Of a stretch of 64,000 nucleotides of DNA, positions 18,509 through 28,408 are shown piece after piece. The stretch covers positions 186,001-250,000 of the forward strand of contig NZ_BJKK01000002.1 of the NCBI RefSeq assembly GCF_006538325.1. Direction: 5' to 3'. Made by a program: the position numbers and the translations under genes. The notes beneath the pieces are model-generated. The model was not told the DNA's origin. It did no database searches and saw only the letters and a list, made by a program, of their open reading frames with translations. The first letter of the stretch is position 1; every line of letters starts with the position of its first letter. This DNA comes from Alteromonas sp. KUL42. GTDB taxonomy: Bacteria > Pseudomonadota > Gammaproteobacteria > Enterobacterales > Alteromonadaceae.

Positions 18509-18535
18509 TAAAGGGAATGTGGATTGAGTCGATAT
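18509..18535 (+). promoter_or_regulatory. FliA (sigma-28) promoter of flagellin gene 1
   Basis: TAAA, 15 bases, GTCGATAT, 116 bases upstream of the ATG. There are two mismatches in the -10 box and the spacing is exact. The same arrangement is seen before flagellin 3. Confidence 0.78.
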
Positions 18536-18597
18536 AGATTCTGAGAGAGCCAGTTCATCAATTACCCCTCAGGTGTTGGTGACTACTAAAACAAAAC

Positions 18598-18628
18598 GTC
18601 GGGTTATCCGACTGCCAGCGATAGCTGG
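18598..18628 (+). other. Two adjacent hairpins in flagellin 1 leader
   Basis: GTCGG-gttat-CCGAC (18598-18612) and CCAGC-gata-GCTGG (18615-18628) can form in the untranslated leader, ending 23 bases before the ATG. The first has a counterpart in the flagellin 2 leader with a compensating base pair (GTCAG/CTGAC). Confidence 0.5.
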
Positions 18629-18651
18629 ACTGAGAGTGTAGGAGAGACATT

Positions 18652-19503
18652 ATGTCTATGTTCGTCAATACCAATGTATCCTCATTGAACGCCCAGCGTC
18701 AGCTTTTTGATGTTAGCAAATCTTTGAGTACGTCTTTCGAGCGTTTATCTTCAGGCTTCCGTATCAACAGTGCTTCTGATGATGCAGCGGGTCTACAAAT
18801 TACCGATCGAATGACTTCACAAGTTCAAGGTCTTAACCAAGCTGTACGTAACGCCAATGACGCGATTTCACTGTCGCAAACGGCAGAAGGTGCACTTCAA
18901 GAGACAACAACCGCATTGCAGCGTATTCGTACGCTAGCGATTCAGTCTCAAAACGGCATCAATACGTCGGCTGATCGCAAAGCATTACAAAAAGAAGTGT
19001 CTGCGTTGCGTACAGAGATATCACGTATTTCAACAACAACGCAATTTGCTGGTGTAGACATCTTAACGGGTGATTACTCTGCTAAATTCCTAGTGGGTGC
19101 GAATGAAGGTCAAACTATTTCGGTTAACTTGTCTTCACAAACACTAACCAATGCAGGGGTTGATGGCTTTAGTGCGACAGGTTTGGGTATCACAGGAGCC
19201 AATGTTGACGTACTGACAAGTGATAACGCTTCAGGCTTAATGGCGAAGATTGATACTGCCATCTCGGCTATCGGGGGTCTTCGTGCCGACTTAGGTGCGC
19301 TTCAAAACCGTTTCCAGTCAACTATTCGGAATTTGAGCAATATCTCTGAAAACGTGTCAGCAGCGCGTTCACAAATCAAAGATACTGACTTTGCTACTGA
19401 AACTGCAAACTTGACGCGTAACCAGATTATACAGCAGGCAAGTACTACTGTGTTGTCTCAGGCTAACCAGCGTCCTCAAGCAGCACTTCAGCTACTTGGT
19501 TAA
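18652..19503 (+). CDS. fliC: Flagellin 1
   Basis: This is a filament subunit exported by the flagellar type III system. The 283-residue protein has the conserved N-terminal D0/D1 helices (NTNVSSLNAQRQLFDVSKSL, FERLSSGFRINSASDDAAGL, AVRNANDAISLSQTAEGALQ) and the C-terminal D1/D0 (LGALQNRFQSTIRNLSNISE, ATETANLTRNQIIQQASTTV, ending RPQAALQLLG). The short central region (about residues 150-220) contains many Ser and Thr, likely O-glycosylation sites for the Maf/nonulosonate pathway encoded downstream. It is the first of three paralogues with very similar termini. Confidence 0.96.
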   Translation: MSMFVNTNVSSLNAQRQLFDVSKSLSTSFERLSSGFRINSASDDAAGLQITDRMTSQVQGLNQAVRNANDAISLSQTAEGALQETTTALQRIRTLAIQSQNGINTSADRKALQKEVSALRTEISRISTTTQFAGVDILTGDYSAKFLVGANEGQTISVNLSSQTLTNAGVDGFSATGLGITGANVDVLTSDNASGLMAKIDTAISAIGGLRADLGALQNRFQSTIRNLSNISENVSAARSQIKDTDFATETANLTRNQIIQQASTTVLSQANQRPQAALQLLG

Positions 19504-19560
19504 TCGCAAAAGCGAGAGTGGGGCCAGGAGGTAGTGCTCTAGTCCACAATAGATAAACGT

Positions 19561-19595
19561 AAAGGCTGATACAGTGTTGTGTCAGCCTTTTTGTT
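19561..19595 (+). terminator. Terminator after flagellin 1
   Basis: AAAGGCTGA pairs with TCAGCCTTT, extended by three more pairs past a T-G pair, around the loop gtgt and followed by TTGTTTT. It is the end of the monocistronic flagellin 1 transcript. Confidence 0.82.
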
Positions 19596-19908
19596 TTCTG
19601 AGACTGTCTGGATGTCAAATTTTGCTCTCTTACTCGTTTTTATGGTTCTTAACCATATGATTTAAATTGCATTTTTTATTTTTTTAAATAAAACAGATAA
19701 TTTTCTAAAAAAATCCTAAAGGAAATTCCTAAGAATGACGATAACTATTACAAAGGGAGAGTAAAGTAGGTTTTTATCTCCTGGTGCTACAAATATTGAT
19801 CTTAAAGTGTCTTAAATGGCTTTTTTGTTCGGCTTTGTTTGTTTTTGATTTAATTTATTGTCTATAAAAATCAATTGATTAAAAGTTTAAAAATAAATAA
19901 AAAACAAT

Positions 19909-19936
19909 TAAAGTAATTCTGGTTTAAGGTCGATAA
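19909..19936 (+). promoter_or_regulatory. FliA promoter (distal) of flagellin gene 2
   Basis: TAAA, 16 bases, GTCGATAA. The spacing is one base longer than ideal and the -10 box has one mismatch. It would give a leader of about 260 bases containing two hairpins. Confidence 0.55.
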
Positions 19937-19985
19937 AAAGGAAGGTTTGCTAGTGTTGATGGAGCTGCTGACCGGCGAGAATGAA

Positions 19986-19999
19986 GCCAGGAGGTAGTG
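19986..19999 (+). repeat. 14-base repeat shared by flagellin 1 trailer and flagellin 2 leader
   Basis: GCCAGGAGGTAGTG occurs at 19523-19536, just after the flagellin 1 stop, and again here in the flagellin 2 leader. It is probably a relic of tandem duplication of the flagellin unit, or a shared RNA-binding site, since it contains GGA motifs. Confidence 0.5.
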
Positions 20000-20062
20000 A
20001 GAGGTTTGAGGTCTGGAACAACAAACCCACCAGCCAGCAAAGAGAAGTAACTTCTCTACTTA

Positions 20063-20090
20063 GCAAGTTTTACCGGTAGTGTGCCGATAA
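20063..20090 (+). promoter_or_regulatory. FliA-like box (proximal) of flagellin gene 2
   Basis: A perfect GCCGATAA -10 box ends at 20090, 115 bases before the ATG, the same distance as in flagellins 1 and 3. The -35 region GCAAGTTT is imperfect and the spacing is 16. Transcription from here would begin inside the hairpin at 20094, so the distal promoter may be the real one. Confidence 0.42.
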
Positions 20091-20093
20091 AAC

Positions 20094-20109
20094 GTCAGAT
20101 TACTCTGAC
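20094..20109 (+). other. Hairpin in flagellin 2 leader, covarying with flagellin 1
   Basis: GTCAG-attact-CTGAC follows AAAAC, as GTCGG-gttat-CCGAC does in the flagellin 1 leader. The fourth base pair changes from G-C to A-T while remaining paired. Confidence 0.45.
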
Positions 20110-20205
20110 ATTTGTTATCAAAGCACAGGCTATGCCAAATATTTAAAATAATCGCGCAAATAACAAAAATAATAGCGCACACTTAAAACTGTTAGGAGAG
20201 ACCCC

Positions 20206-21051
20206 ATGAGTCTATTTGTAAATACCAACGTATCGTCGCTAAATGCACAACGTCAATTGTTCACAACTGGTAATAACCTAAGTACTGCTTTCGAACGTCT
20301 ATCATCTGGCTTCAGAATTAACAGTGCAGCGGATGATGCCGCAGGTCTTCAGATTACTGACCGTATGACTTCTCAGGTTCAAGGGTTGAACCAAGCAGTT
20401 CGAAATGCAAATGATGGTATTTCACTTGCGCAAACCGCTGAAGGAGCGATGCAAGAGACTACAACTGCACTACAACGTATTCGTACGCTAGCTATTCAAT
20501 CGCAAAACGGTATCAATACTTCTGCAGACCGCCTAGCGTTACAAAAAGAAGTTTCAGCACTACGCACAGAAATTTCTAGAATTTCTACAACCACACAATT
20601 CGCTGGGGTTGACGTACTAACTGGTGATTTCTCGGCAAAATTCCTAGTAGGTGCAAATGCTGGACAGACTATTTCTGTTAACTTATCTACTGCAGCCCTA
20701 GCACGTGCAGGTGTAAATGGTTTTAGTGCAACTGGCCTTGGTATTACAGATGACGACGTACTAACGGAACAAGCAGCGTCGCGCCTGCTTACCGCAGTAG
20801 ACTCTGCTATATCAGCAATCGGTGGCATGCGAGCTGACTTGGGTGCGTTACAAAACCGCTTCCAGTCAACAATTCGTAACTTGAGTAACATATCTGAAAA
20901 TGTATCTGCGGCAAGATCGCGAATTAAAGATGCAGACTTTGCCACTGAAACGGCAGAACTAAGCCGTAATCAGATTCTACAGCAAGCAAGCACCACTATT
21001 CTTGCTCAGGCGAACCAGCGTCCACAAGCCGCTCTATCGCTATTAGGTTAA
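20206..21051 (+). CDS. fliC: Flagellin 2
   Basis: This is a second filament subunit of 281 residues. The N terminus (MSLFVNTNVSSLNAQRQLFT, FERLSSGFRINSAADDAAGL) and C terminus (LGALQNRFQSTIRNLSNISE, ATETAELSRNQILQQASTTI, ending RPQAALSLLG) are nearly identical to flagellins 1 and 3. Differences cluster in residues of about 155-215. It is preceded by a strong AGGAGAG site and by FliA-like boxes, and followed by its own terminator, so it is a separate transcript. Paralogues of this kind usually occupy different filament positions; which does so here is unknown. Confidence 0.96.
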   Translation: MSLFVNTNVSSLNAQRQLFTTGNNLSTAFERLSSGFRINSAADDAAGLQITDRMTSQVQGLNQAVRNANDGISLAQTAEGAMQETTTALQRIRTLAIQSQNGINTSADRLALQKEVSALRTEISRISTTTQFAGVDVLTGDFSAKFLVGANAGQTISVNLSTAALARAGVNGFSATGLGITDDDVLTEQAASRLLTAVDSAISAIGGMRADLGALQNRFQSTIRNLSNISENVSAARSRIKDADFATETAELSRNQILQQASTTILAQANQRPQAALSLLG

Positions 21052-21153
21052 TATACTTCGGGCATTGATTTGGGAAGGAGTTGAGAGGCCATCCCCTAAA
21101 AGAAAAGGTACGCGGCAGCGATGCCGCTCCTTTTAAGAAAATGCCGACTAACA

Positions 21154-21168
21154 GGACTGAGAGTGTAG
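21154..21168 (+). repeat. 15-base copy of flagellin 1 leader sequence
   Basis: GGACTGAGAGTGTAG occurs at 18627-18641, immediately before the flagellin 1 Shine-Dalgarno, and again here downstream of flagellin 2 with no start codon behind it. This suggests a lost or rearranged flagellin copy. Confidence 0.5.
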
Positions 21169-21257
21169 AAGTGTTGGTTGAGAGGCCAGTTTATCCTACT
21201 AAACCCTGCCAGCCGACAGAAGCTGAATTTGCTCAATCTCCTAACATGAGCAAATTG

Positions 21258-21290
21258 GCCGAGACCTAGTGTCTCGGCTTTTTTTATTTT
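21258..21290 (+). terminator. Terminator after flagellin 2
   Basis: GCCGAGAC-ctagt-GTCTCGGC is a perfect eight-pair stem followed by TTTTTTTATTTTTT. It lies about 205 bases beyond the flagellin 2 stop. Confidence 0.88.
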
Positions 21291-21604
21291 TTCCGAGACA
21301 TCCCGCCAATTTCAAACAACAGTGAGCAAAGCTGTTTGTTCGATATACTTTAAGCACTTTACATGCCAACAAAAAAGTAGAGCAATATTTCTAAATTTTT
21401 CTGCACCACTTTTTCGACATTTTCTTAAATCATCCAGCGATACTTTCTTTCATAAATCTAAAATACGCAATCTATTTTCATCAGTTAAAAATAAAAAAAC
21501 TGATAGCGCGCTATGTTTTTTTAAAATTTTATCAATTTTAAATTCTTATATTTCAATTGTTTACGTGCGTTTCAGAGAGGTGAAATAAAAAAATCAAAAA
21601 AAAC

Positions 21605-21631
21605 TAAAGAACCTAAAGCTTTGGCCGATAC
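21605..21631 (+). promoter_or_regulatory. FliA (sigma-28) promoter of flagellin gene 3
   Basis: TAAA, 15 bases, GCCGATAC. Only the last base of the -10 box differs from the consensus. It lies 127 bases upstream of the ATG. Confidence 0.85.
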
Positions 21632-21672
21632 CTATTGTTGAGGGGTAATTTAATTTACTTTTAAGAGAGGGG

Positions 21673-21698
21673 CTAGTCGGGAGTAGTGACCCAGCTAG
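21673..21698 (+). other. Hairpin in flagellin 3 leader
   Basis: CTAG and GGG pair with CCC and CTAG across an interrupted stem around the loop agtagtga. It is not sequence-related to the hairpins of the other two leaders, but all three flagellin leaders are long and contain stem-loops. Confidence 0.4.
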
Positions 21699-21758
21699 TT
21701 TGAACTGGAAGGGTTTGATGATACCACAACGGCCATCGAATCCCTAGGAGGTAATCTA

Positions 21759-22598
21759 ATGTCTTTATTTGTAAATACTAATGTGTCTTCGTTAAACGCA
21801 CAGCGCCAGCTTTTTGACGTTAACGATCGCTTAAACACATCGTTTGAAAGACTTTCATCGGGATTCCGTATTAACAGCGCTGCAGATGATGCTGCTGGTC
21901 TTCAAATCTCTGATCGTCTTACATCACAGGTTCAAGGTCTTAACCAAGCCGTTCGTAATGCCAATGATGCTATCTCATTGTCGCAAACTGCCGAAGGTGC
22001 ATTAAGTGAGGTAACAACAAGTTTACAGCGTATTCGTACACTTGCAGTTCAATCACAAAATGGTATCAACAGTTCAGCGGACCGTTTGGCATTGCAAAAA
22101 GAAGTGTCTGCATTGCGCACAGAAATTTCGCGTATTGCAACTGACACTCAGTTTGGTAACGTAAATCTTCTGGATGGAAAGTTTTCTGCAAAGTTCCTAG
22201 TAGGTGCTAACGAGGGACAAACAATTTCTGTCAATCTTTCGTCGACTAATCTGGGTTCTATCAGTGGTTTTAGTGCTACAGGTTTAGGTATAACCACTAA
22301 CGATGTAAAAACAGCGGGTGGAGCTTCTGCACTATTGGCTGACATTGACGGTGCTATATCTGGTATTGGTGCGGTTCGAGCTGATTTGGGTGCGTTGCAA
22401 AACCGTTTTCAATCGACTATTCGTAACCTAAGTAACATTAGTGAAAACTTGTCTGCAGCACGTTCTCAGATTCGTGACACTGATTTTGCTGCGGAGACGG
22501 CGGAACTTACTCGGAATCAGATCGTACAGCAAGCGTCAGTTTCAGTACTCAGCCAGGCAAATCAGCGTCCACAAACTGCGTTGTCATTGCTTGGATAA
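21759..22598 (+). CDS. fliC: Flagellin 3
   Basis: This is a third filament subunit of 279 residues. It shares the termini of its paralogues (NTNVSSLNAQRQLFDVNDRL, FERLSSGFRINSAADDAAGL, LGALQNRFQSTIRNLSNISE, ending RPQTALSLLG) and differs mostly in residues of about 140-215, including ATDTQFGNVNLLDGKFSAKF. It is preceded by AGGAGG and the best FliA promoter of the three. flaG, fliD and fliS follow after a terminator-like hairpin, so some readthrough may feed them. Confidence 0.96.
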   Translation: MSLFVNTNVSSLNAQRQLFDVNDRLNTSFERLSSGFRINSAADDAAGLQISDRLTSQVQGLNQAVRNANDAISLSQTAEGALSEVTTSLQRIRTLAVQSQNGINSSADRLALQKEVSALRTEISRIATDTQFGNVNLLDGKFSAKFLVGANEGQTISVNLSSTNLGSISGFSATGLGITTNDVKTAGGASALLADIDGAISGIGAVRADLGALQNRFQSTIRNLSNISENLSAARSQIRDTDFAAETAELTRNQIVQQASVSVLSQANQRPQTALSLLG

Positions 22599-22633
22599 GC
22601 TATACTATTATCAGTTACCTTAATTGAGATGTA

Positions 22634-22669
22634 ACGGGTGTTTGCTTTTTATGCAAAGGCCCGTTTTGT
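22634..22669 (+). terminator. Terminator-like hairpin between flagellin 3 and flaG
   Basis: ACGGG-tg-TTTGC pairs with GCAAA-gg-CCCGT around the loop TTTTTAT and is followed by TTTGTCG. The internal mismatch and weak U tract suggest partial termination, which would let flaG-fliD-fliS be expressed at a lower level from the flagellin promoter. Confidence 0.6.
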
Positions 22670-22691
22670 CGTTTCAGTAAGGAGGTATTAA

Positions 22692-23174
22692 GTGGATATT
22701 CAAAGTAATCAAAATGGCCAAGCTTTTGCATCTACAATTAGTGCACTGCCAGTAAAAACTGAAAGGCCTGTTTCGCCAGAGCCCGAAGCTAATAACGATG
22801 AGCAGTCGGCTAGCGGGAATAGAGTTAATGCTAGCGATACAGTGAGTGTCTCAAGTGTTACTGTAAAAGATAACCAAAAATTGTCTCAAGCTTCTGAGCT
22901 ACAGGCCGATAAATCAGGAGTAGAGAGGGATGGTGTGCAGCTTGAGGAAGCTGTTGCCAAGGTTGAATCATTCTTAAAAGTTCAGAATCGAGATTTGGCG
23001 TTTACCATTGACGAAGATACCAATCGTTCAGTAGTAACGGTAAAAGATTCACAATCTGGTGATGTAATACGGCAAATTCCTTCCGAAGAAGTGCTAAAAC
23101 TTGCCGAGCGGATCCAAGAATTACAACAGGATGTTGGGAACAGTGTGGGAGTGTTTATAAACAATCAGGTTTAA
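22692..23174 (+). CDS. flaG: FlaG family flagellar protein
   Basis: FlaG proteins lie beside flagellin genes in polar flagellates and influence filament length; their biochemical role is not settled. The 160-residue product has a variable Ser/Asn/Glu-rich first half. The conserved C-terminal domain is FTIDEDTNRSVVTVKDSQSG followed by DVIRQIPSEEVLKLAERIQE. The start is a GTG at 22692 with AAGGAGG eight bases upstream. It lies 11 bases ahead of fliD. Confidence 0.9.
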   Translation: MDIQSNQNGQAFASTISALPVKTERPVSPEPEANNDEQSASGNRVNASDTVSVSSVTVKDNQKLSQASELQADKSGVERDGVQLEEAVAKVESFLKVQNRDLAFTIDEDTNRSVVTVKDSQSGDVIRQIPSEEVLKLAERIQELQQDVGNSVGVFINNQV

Positions 23175-23185
23175 TGAGGTAATGT

Positions 23186-24616
23186 ATGACAATTCAGTCT
23201 CTTGGTGTGGGATCAGGCTTAGCCCTCGATGATCTTGTACAGCAGCTTTTGACCGCGGAAAGACAGCCTAAAGAAAACCGTCTTAACGAGAAAGAAGAGC
23301 GTATAGAGGCTGAGATATCAGGCCTCGGTCAAATTAAGTCTAAACTTTCCGATTTCAAAGATGCGGTTGATGAGCTGCGTAGCGACAATGGCATCAACGG
23401 TCGCGAACCTACAATAACCAACCCCTCTGAAGATAACGATGTTTTGTCGGCCGAAGCGTCTAATTCTGCATTGCGTGGAAATTATCAAATTTCAGTAGAG
23501 CAATTAGCCTCGGGCAGCCGTATAACAACTGATGCAGGGGCATTTACGTCCAGCAGTGATGCTGTTCTCACATCTGGTACAGGCTCGTTGACATTCAATG
23601 TAGGTGCATCTAATACGTTCACTGTGGACGTAACGGCAGGCATGTCGTTGACAACGCTGCGTGAAAAAATCAATAACGCAGAGGATAATTTTGGTGTTAC
23701 AGCGAATATTATCGACACGGGTACCGGTGCAGGGCCTCGTCTAGTTTTCTCATCGAGTGAAACCGGTGATGGTAATGACTTAGTAATTAACAATGACACC
23801 GGAGCTACTGAATTAGATAGGCTATCAACTACAGGCGGCACAGCGAATATTAGCGCAGCTAACATTGAAGGTGCAAAAAATGCCATTGCTTATGTTGATG
23901 GTATCGAAGTACAAAGTAGCTCGAACAAGTTTGAAAACACCATTCAAAACGTTTCATTTGAAGTGAATGAAGTGTCGCCTAAAAATTCGGTGGGTGAATT
24001 TTTAACCACAAAGTTGAACATCGGTTATGACAAAGAAGGTCTAGACAAAAAAATTAGAGACTTCATAGATAACTATAATTCACTAATGGACGAGATACAA
24101 ACACTCACTCGCTACGGTGAATCAGAGCTTGAAGACGATGGTGCTTTAGCTGGAGATTCCTTATTGCGTGGTATTCAAACGGGGCTAGCTTCCATCATTG
24201 GTGGTAGTGTGAGTTCTTCTTCGCTCGGAGGTTTGTTTCAAATCGGTATTGAGTTTGACGATGACGGTAAATTAGAGCTTGGTACCACTGACTTTGGATT
24301 GGGTTCTGGCGAAGATCGTTTGGAAGATGCTTTAGAAGATAATTTTGATGAAATCGCCAAGTTGTTTACCGATGACGAAGAAGGTATAGCAACTCGTTTG
24401 TACGAATTTTCTAAAGAGTATACATCATATAGTGGTTTGATCAGTTTGCGTGAAAGATCTGCAAAAGATAACCGGGATGAACTGTACGACGAACGCGAAA
24501 CATTAGAATTACGGATGTTGAACTACGAAGAAATTCTTCGTGATAAGTATTTAAACCTCGATCAAACCGTAGCGCAGTTAAATCAAACAGGCTCTGCGTT
24601 GTTGGCATCGTTGTAA
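23186..24616 (+). CDS. fliD: Flagellar filament cap protein FliD (HAP2)
   Basis: FliD forms the cap that folds flagellin at the filament tip. The 476-residue protein begins TIQSLGVGSGLALDDLVQQL with LLTAERQPKENRLNEKEERI, the canonical FliD N terminus. The central domains include IAYVDGIEVQSSSNKFENTI, and the C-terminal helices include LRDKYLNLDQTVAQLNQTGS. Length is typical. It is followed by the chaperone gene fliS. Confidence 0.94.
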   Translation: MTIQSLGVGSGLALDDLVQQLLTAERQPKENRLNEKEERIEAEISGLGQIKSKLSDFKDAVDELRSDNGINGREPTITNPSEDNDVLSAEASNSALRGNYQISVEQLASGSRITTDAGAFTSSSDAVLTSGTGSLTFNVGASNTFTVDVTAGMSLTTLREKINNAEDNFGVTANIIDTGTGAGPRLVFSSSETGDGNDLVINNDTGATELDRLSTTGGTANISAANIEGAKNAIAYVDGIEVQSSSNKFENTIQNVSFEVNEVSPKNSVGEFLTTKLNIGYDKEGLDKKIRDFIDNYNSLMDEIQTLTRYGESELEDDGALAGDSLLRGIQTGLASIIGGSVSSSSLGGLFQIGIEFDDDGKLELGTTDFGLGSGEDRLEDALEDNFDEIAKLFTDDEEGIATRLYEFSKEYTSYSGLISLRERSAKDNRDELYDERETLELRMLNYEEILRDKYLNLDQTVAQLNQTGSALLASL

Positions 24617-24641
24617 GCAATAAAAGTGTTGGAGTTATTTT

Positions 24642-25070
24642 ATGTCACTAAAAGGTATTAACGCGTATCGTAAAGGCAACCTTAAACAGGATATTGCTAA
24701 TGCTGATCCGCATAAATTGACCCTGATGTTATTGCAAGGTGCGCTTGACCGTATAGCGTATGCTAAGGGCGCAATGGAGCGCAAAGATTATTCTGAAAAG
24801 GCGAGCTACATTTCAAAGGCAAGTGCCATTATTATGCATTTACGCGACACCCTTGACCTAGCGGCAGGTGGGGAGGTTGCTGATAATATGTTCGCACTTT
24901 ACAACTATATGGTTGAGCGTTTGAGTGATGCACACGTCAGTAACGACTTGAAAATTTTAGATGAAGTATCTAGCCTATTAACACCAATTCGTGACGCATG
25001 GGTGCAGATTCCTGAAGAAGCTAAACAGGAAGCGTATGAAGCCCAGCGTCAAAAAAGACAAGCTGTGTGA
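24642..25070 (+). CDS. fliS: Flagellin export chaperone FliS
   Basis: FliS binds the C terminus of flagellin in the cytosol and prevents early polymerisation. The 142-residue protein has the family core ANADPHKLTLMLLQGALDRI, YSEKASYISKASAIIMHLRD and NMFALYNYMVERLSDAHVSN, then LTPIRDAWVQIPEEAKQEAY. It is all helical and of normal length. The last four bases overlap the GTG start of the next gene. Confidence 0.95.
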   Translation: MSLKGINAYRKGNLKQDIANADPHKLTLMLLQGALDRIAYAKGAMERKDYSEKASYISKASAIIMHLRDTLDLAAGGEVADNMFALYNYMVERLSDAHVSNDLKILDEVSSLLTPIRDAWVQIPEEAKQEAYEAQRQKRQAV

Positions 25071-25402
25071 ATATCGACGATTTAAATCATTCTAAAACTC
25101 CCACTGCGCTACAAGAGATTAATGTCAAAATTGTAGCGCAATTGGATGAAAGCGCTAATGCTTCTCAAGAGCCAGACGCTAAATCCGACTTTTCCGAATT
25201 CAAAGCACTTCTAGTACTTCGTGACGAAGTCATAAGACAGCACTTGGACACTTTACACCCTGAAGAAAAACAAGTGTTTGCAAAACTTGAACTTGATGTC
25301 AATAATACACTTAAAGAAATGGCGCAGAGCTTGCTTGTAGATGCGAAAAAAGACATCACGCATTTTGTTCGAAGCAGATCAGCGGTACAAAAATATAAGT
25401 AG
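25067..25402 (+). CDS. Small FliT-like protein coupled to fliS
   Basis: This 111-residue, mostly helical, charged protein (EFKALLVLRDEVIRQHLDTL, FAKLELDVNNTLKEMAQSLL) starts at a GTG that overlaps the fliS stop by four bases (GTGA), so translation is likely coupled. Position after fliD-fliS and size fit FliT, the FliD chaperone, but sequence similarity to enteric FliT is not obvious to me. The function is inferred from context only. It is the last flagellar gene before the glycan island. Confidence 0.6.
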   Translation: MNIDDLNHSKTPTALQEINVKIVAQLDESANASQEPDAKSDFSEFKALLVLRDEVIRQHLDTLHPEEKQVFAKLELDVNNTLKEMAQSLLVDAKKDITHFVRSRSAVQKYK

Positions 25403-27662
<2,260 letters not shown>

Positions 27663-27666
<4 letters not shown>

Positions 27667-28383
27667 ACCTCGCTATTATTCCTGCCAGGGGAGGTAGTAA
27701 GCGTATCCCTCTAAAAAAACATTCGTTTATTTGAAGGTAAACCGCTAATCGCTTATTCAATAGAAGTGGCCTCTCAGTCGAAGTGTTTTGATAAAATCAT
27801 CGTCAGTACTGATTCCGAAGAAATTGCAGAGGTCGCTCGGGAATATGGAGCGAAAGTTCCATTTATCAGACCTGCGGCATTAGCCGATGACTTCACTGGG
27901 ACGACAGCAGTAACTCGTCATGCCATACGAGCAATGCAAGAGCTTGGTTATAACTATGAATACAGTTGTTGCATTTATGCCACAGCCCCCTTTTTACAAG
28001 AGCGCTTTTTACAACAAGGCCTAAAAGCTTTAGTTGATAATAAAAACAAAGCGTTCGCTTTTTCCGCAACAACTTTTGCATTTCCCATTCAGCGCGCCAT
28101 TTCAATTTCGGAACAAGGCGTTGAAGTTATGTTTCCAGAACATATAAAAAAGCGTTCGCAGGATTTGGTCGAAGCCTACCATGATGCAGGGCAGTTTTAT
28201 TGGGGGAGATCTGAAGAGTATCTCAATGGTAATAAATCAATGTTTTCTCATCATAGCCACCCAATAATTTTACCTAGGCATTTAGTGCAAGATATTGATA
28301 CTATTGAGGATTGGCAGCGAGCTGAGTTAATGTTCAAAGCCTATGTAGCGCAAAACCTGTCAGAGAGAACCAATATAATATAA
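27663..28383 (+). pseudogene. pseF: CMP-pseudaminic acid synthetase PseF, frameshifted
   Basis: PseF activates pseudaminic acid with CTP. The ATG at 27663 opens MNLAIIPARGGSKRIPLKK, the CTP-binding N terminus, but the frame stops at once. Removing one A from the A7 run (27713-27719) restores N-I-R-L-F-E-G-K-P-L-I-A and joins it to the frame continuing to 28383 (IIVSTDSEEIAEVAREYGAK, CIYATAPFLQ, YHDAGQFYWGR). An internal ATG at 27766 could start the rest but would lose the essential R-G-G-S-K loop. Causes could be a sequencing error, phase variation or decay. The gene lies in the intact order pseC-pseF-pseI. Confidence 0.85.
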
Positions 28384-28408
28384 AAGGTTAGGATTACAGA
28401 GGAAACAG

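Larger units (their letters stand above)
19504..20205. other. Long flagellin 1-2 intergenic region
   Basis: About 700 bases without a gene. It holds the flagellin 1 terminator (19561), an A+T-rich stretch (about 19660-19920), a FliA-type promoter (19909) and then a structured leader before flagellin 2. That leader has the perfect hairpin AGAGAAG-taa-CTTCTCT at 20041-20057 and GTCAG-attact-CTGAC at 20094-20109. A 14-base segment is repeated on both sides of the A+T-rich stretch (19523 and 19986). No reading frame here looks coding. Confidence 0.6.
21052..21758. other. Long flagellin 2-3 intergenic region with leader relic
   Basis: About 700 bases without a convincing gene. The first 200 bases contain pieces resembling the flagellin 1 leader: GGACTGAGAGTGTAG, and TTGAGAGGCCAGTTTATCC compared with CTGAGAGAGCCAGTTCATC near 18541. 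The flagellin 2 terminator at 21258 follows, then an A+T-rich stretch to about 21600, the FliA promoter of flagellin 3 and its leader with a hairpin at 21673-21698. Two short open frames here (62 and 88 codons) have no recognisable product. Confidence 0.55.

Noticed and set aside
20496..20945. 149-codon reverse-strand open frame inside flagellin 2
   Set aside because: It is the antisense shadow of a conserved coding sequence with skewed codon use; no start context or similarity supports it.
21081..21588. Two forward frames (62 and 88 codons) between flagellins 2 and 3
   Set aside because: The first overlaps leader-like repeats and the terminator; the second is A+T-rich with no ribosome site and no familiar motif.
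23485..23886. 133-codon reverse-strand frame inside fliD
   Set aside because: It lies wholly within a well-supported gene on the other strand and has a repetitive composition typical of antisense frames.
27711..27720. Programmed -1 ribosomal frameshift at the A7 run of pseF
   Set aside because: A -1 shift leads to the wrong frame; the downstream frame needs +1 (or -2), which A7 does not classically promote.
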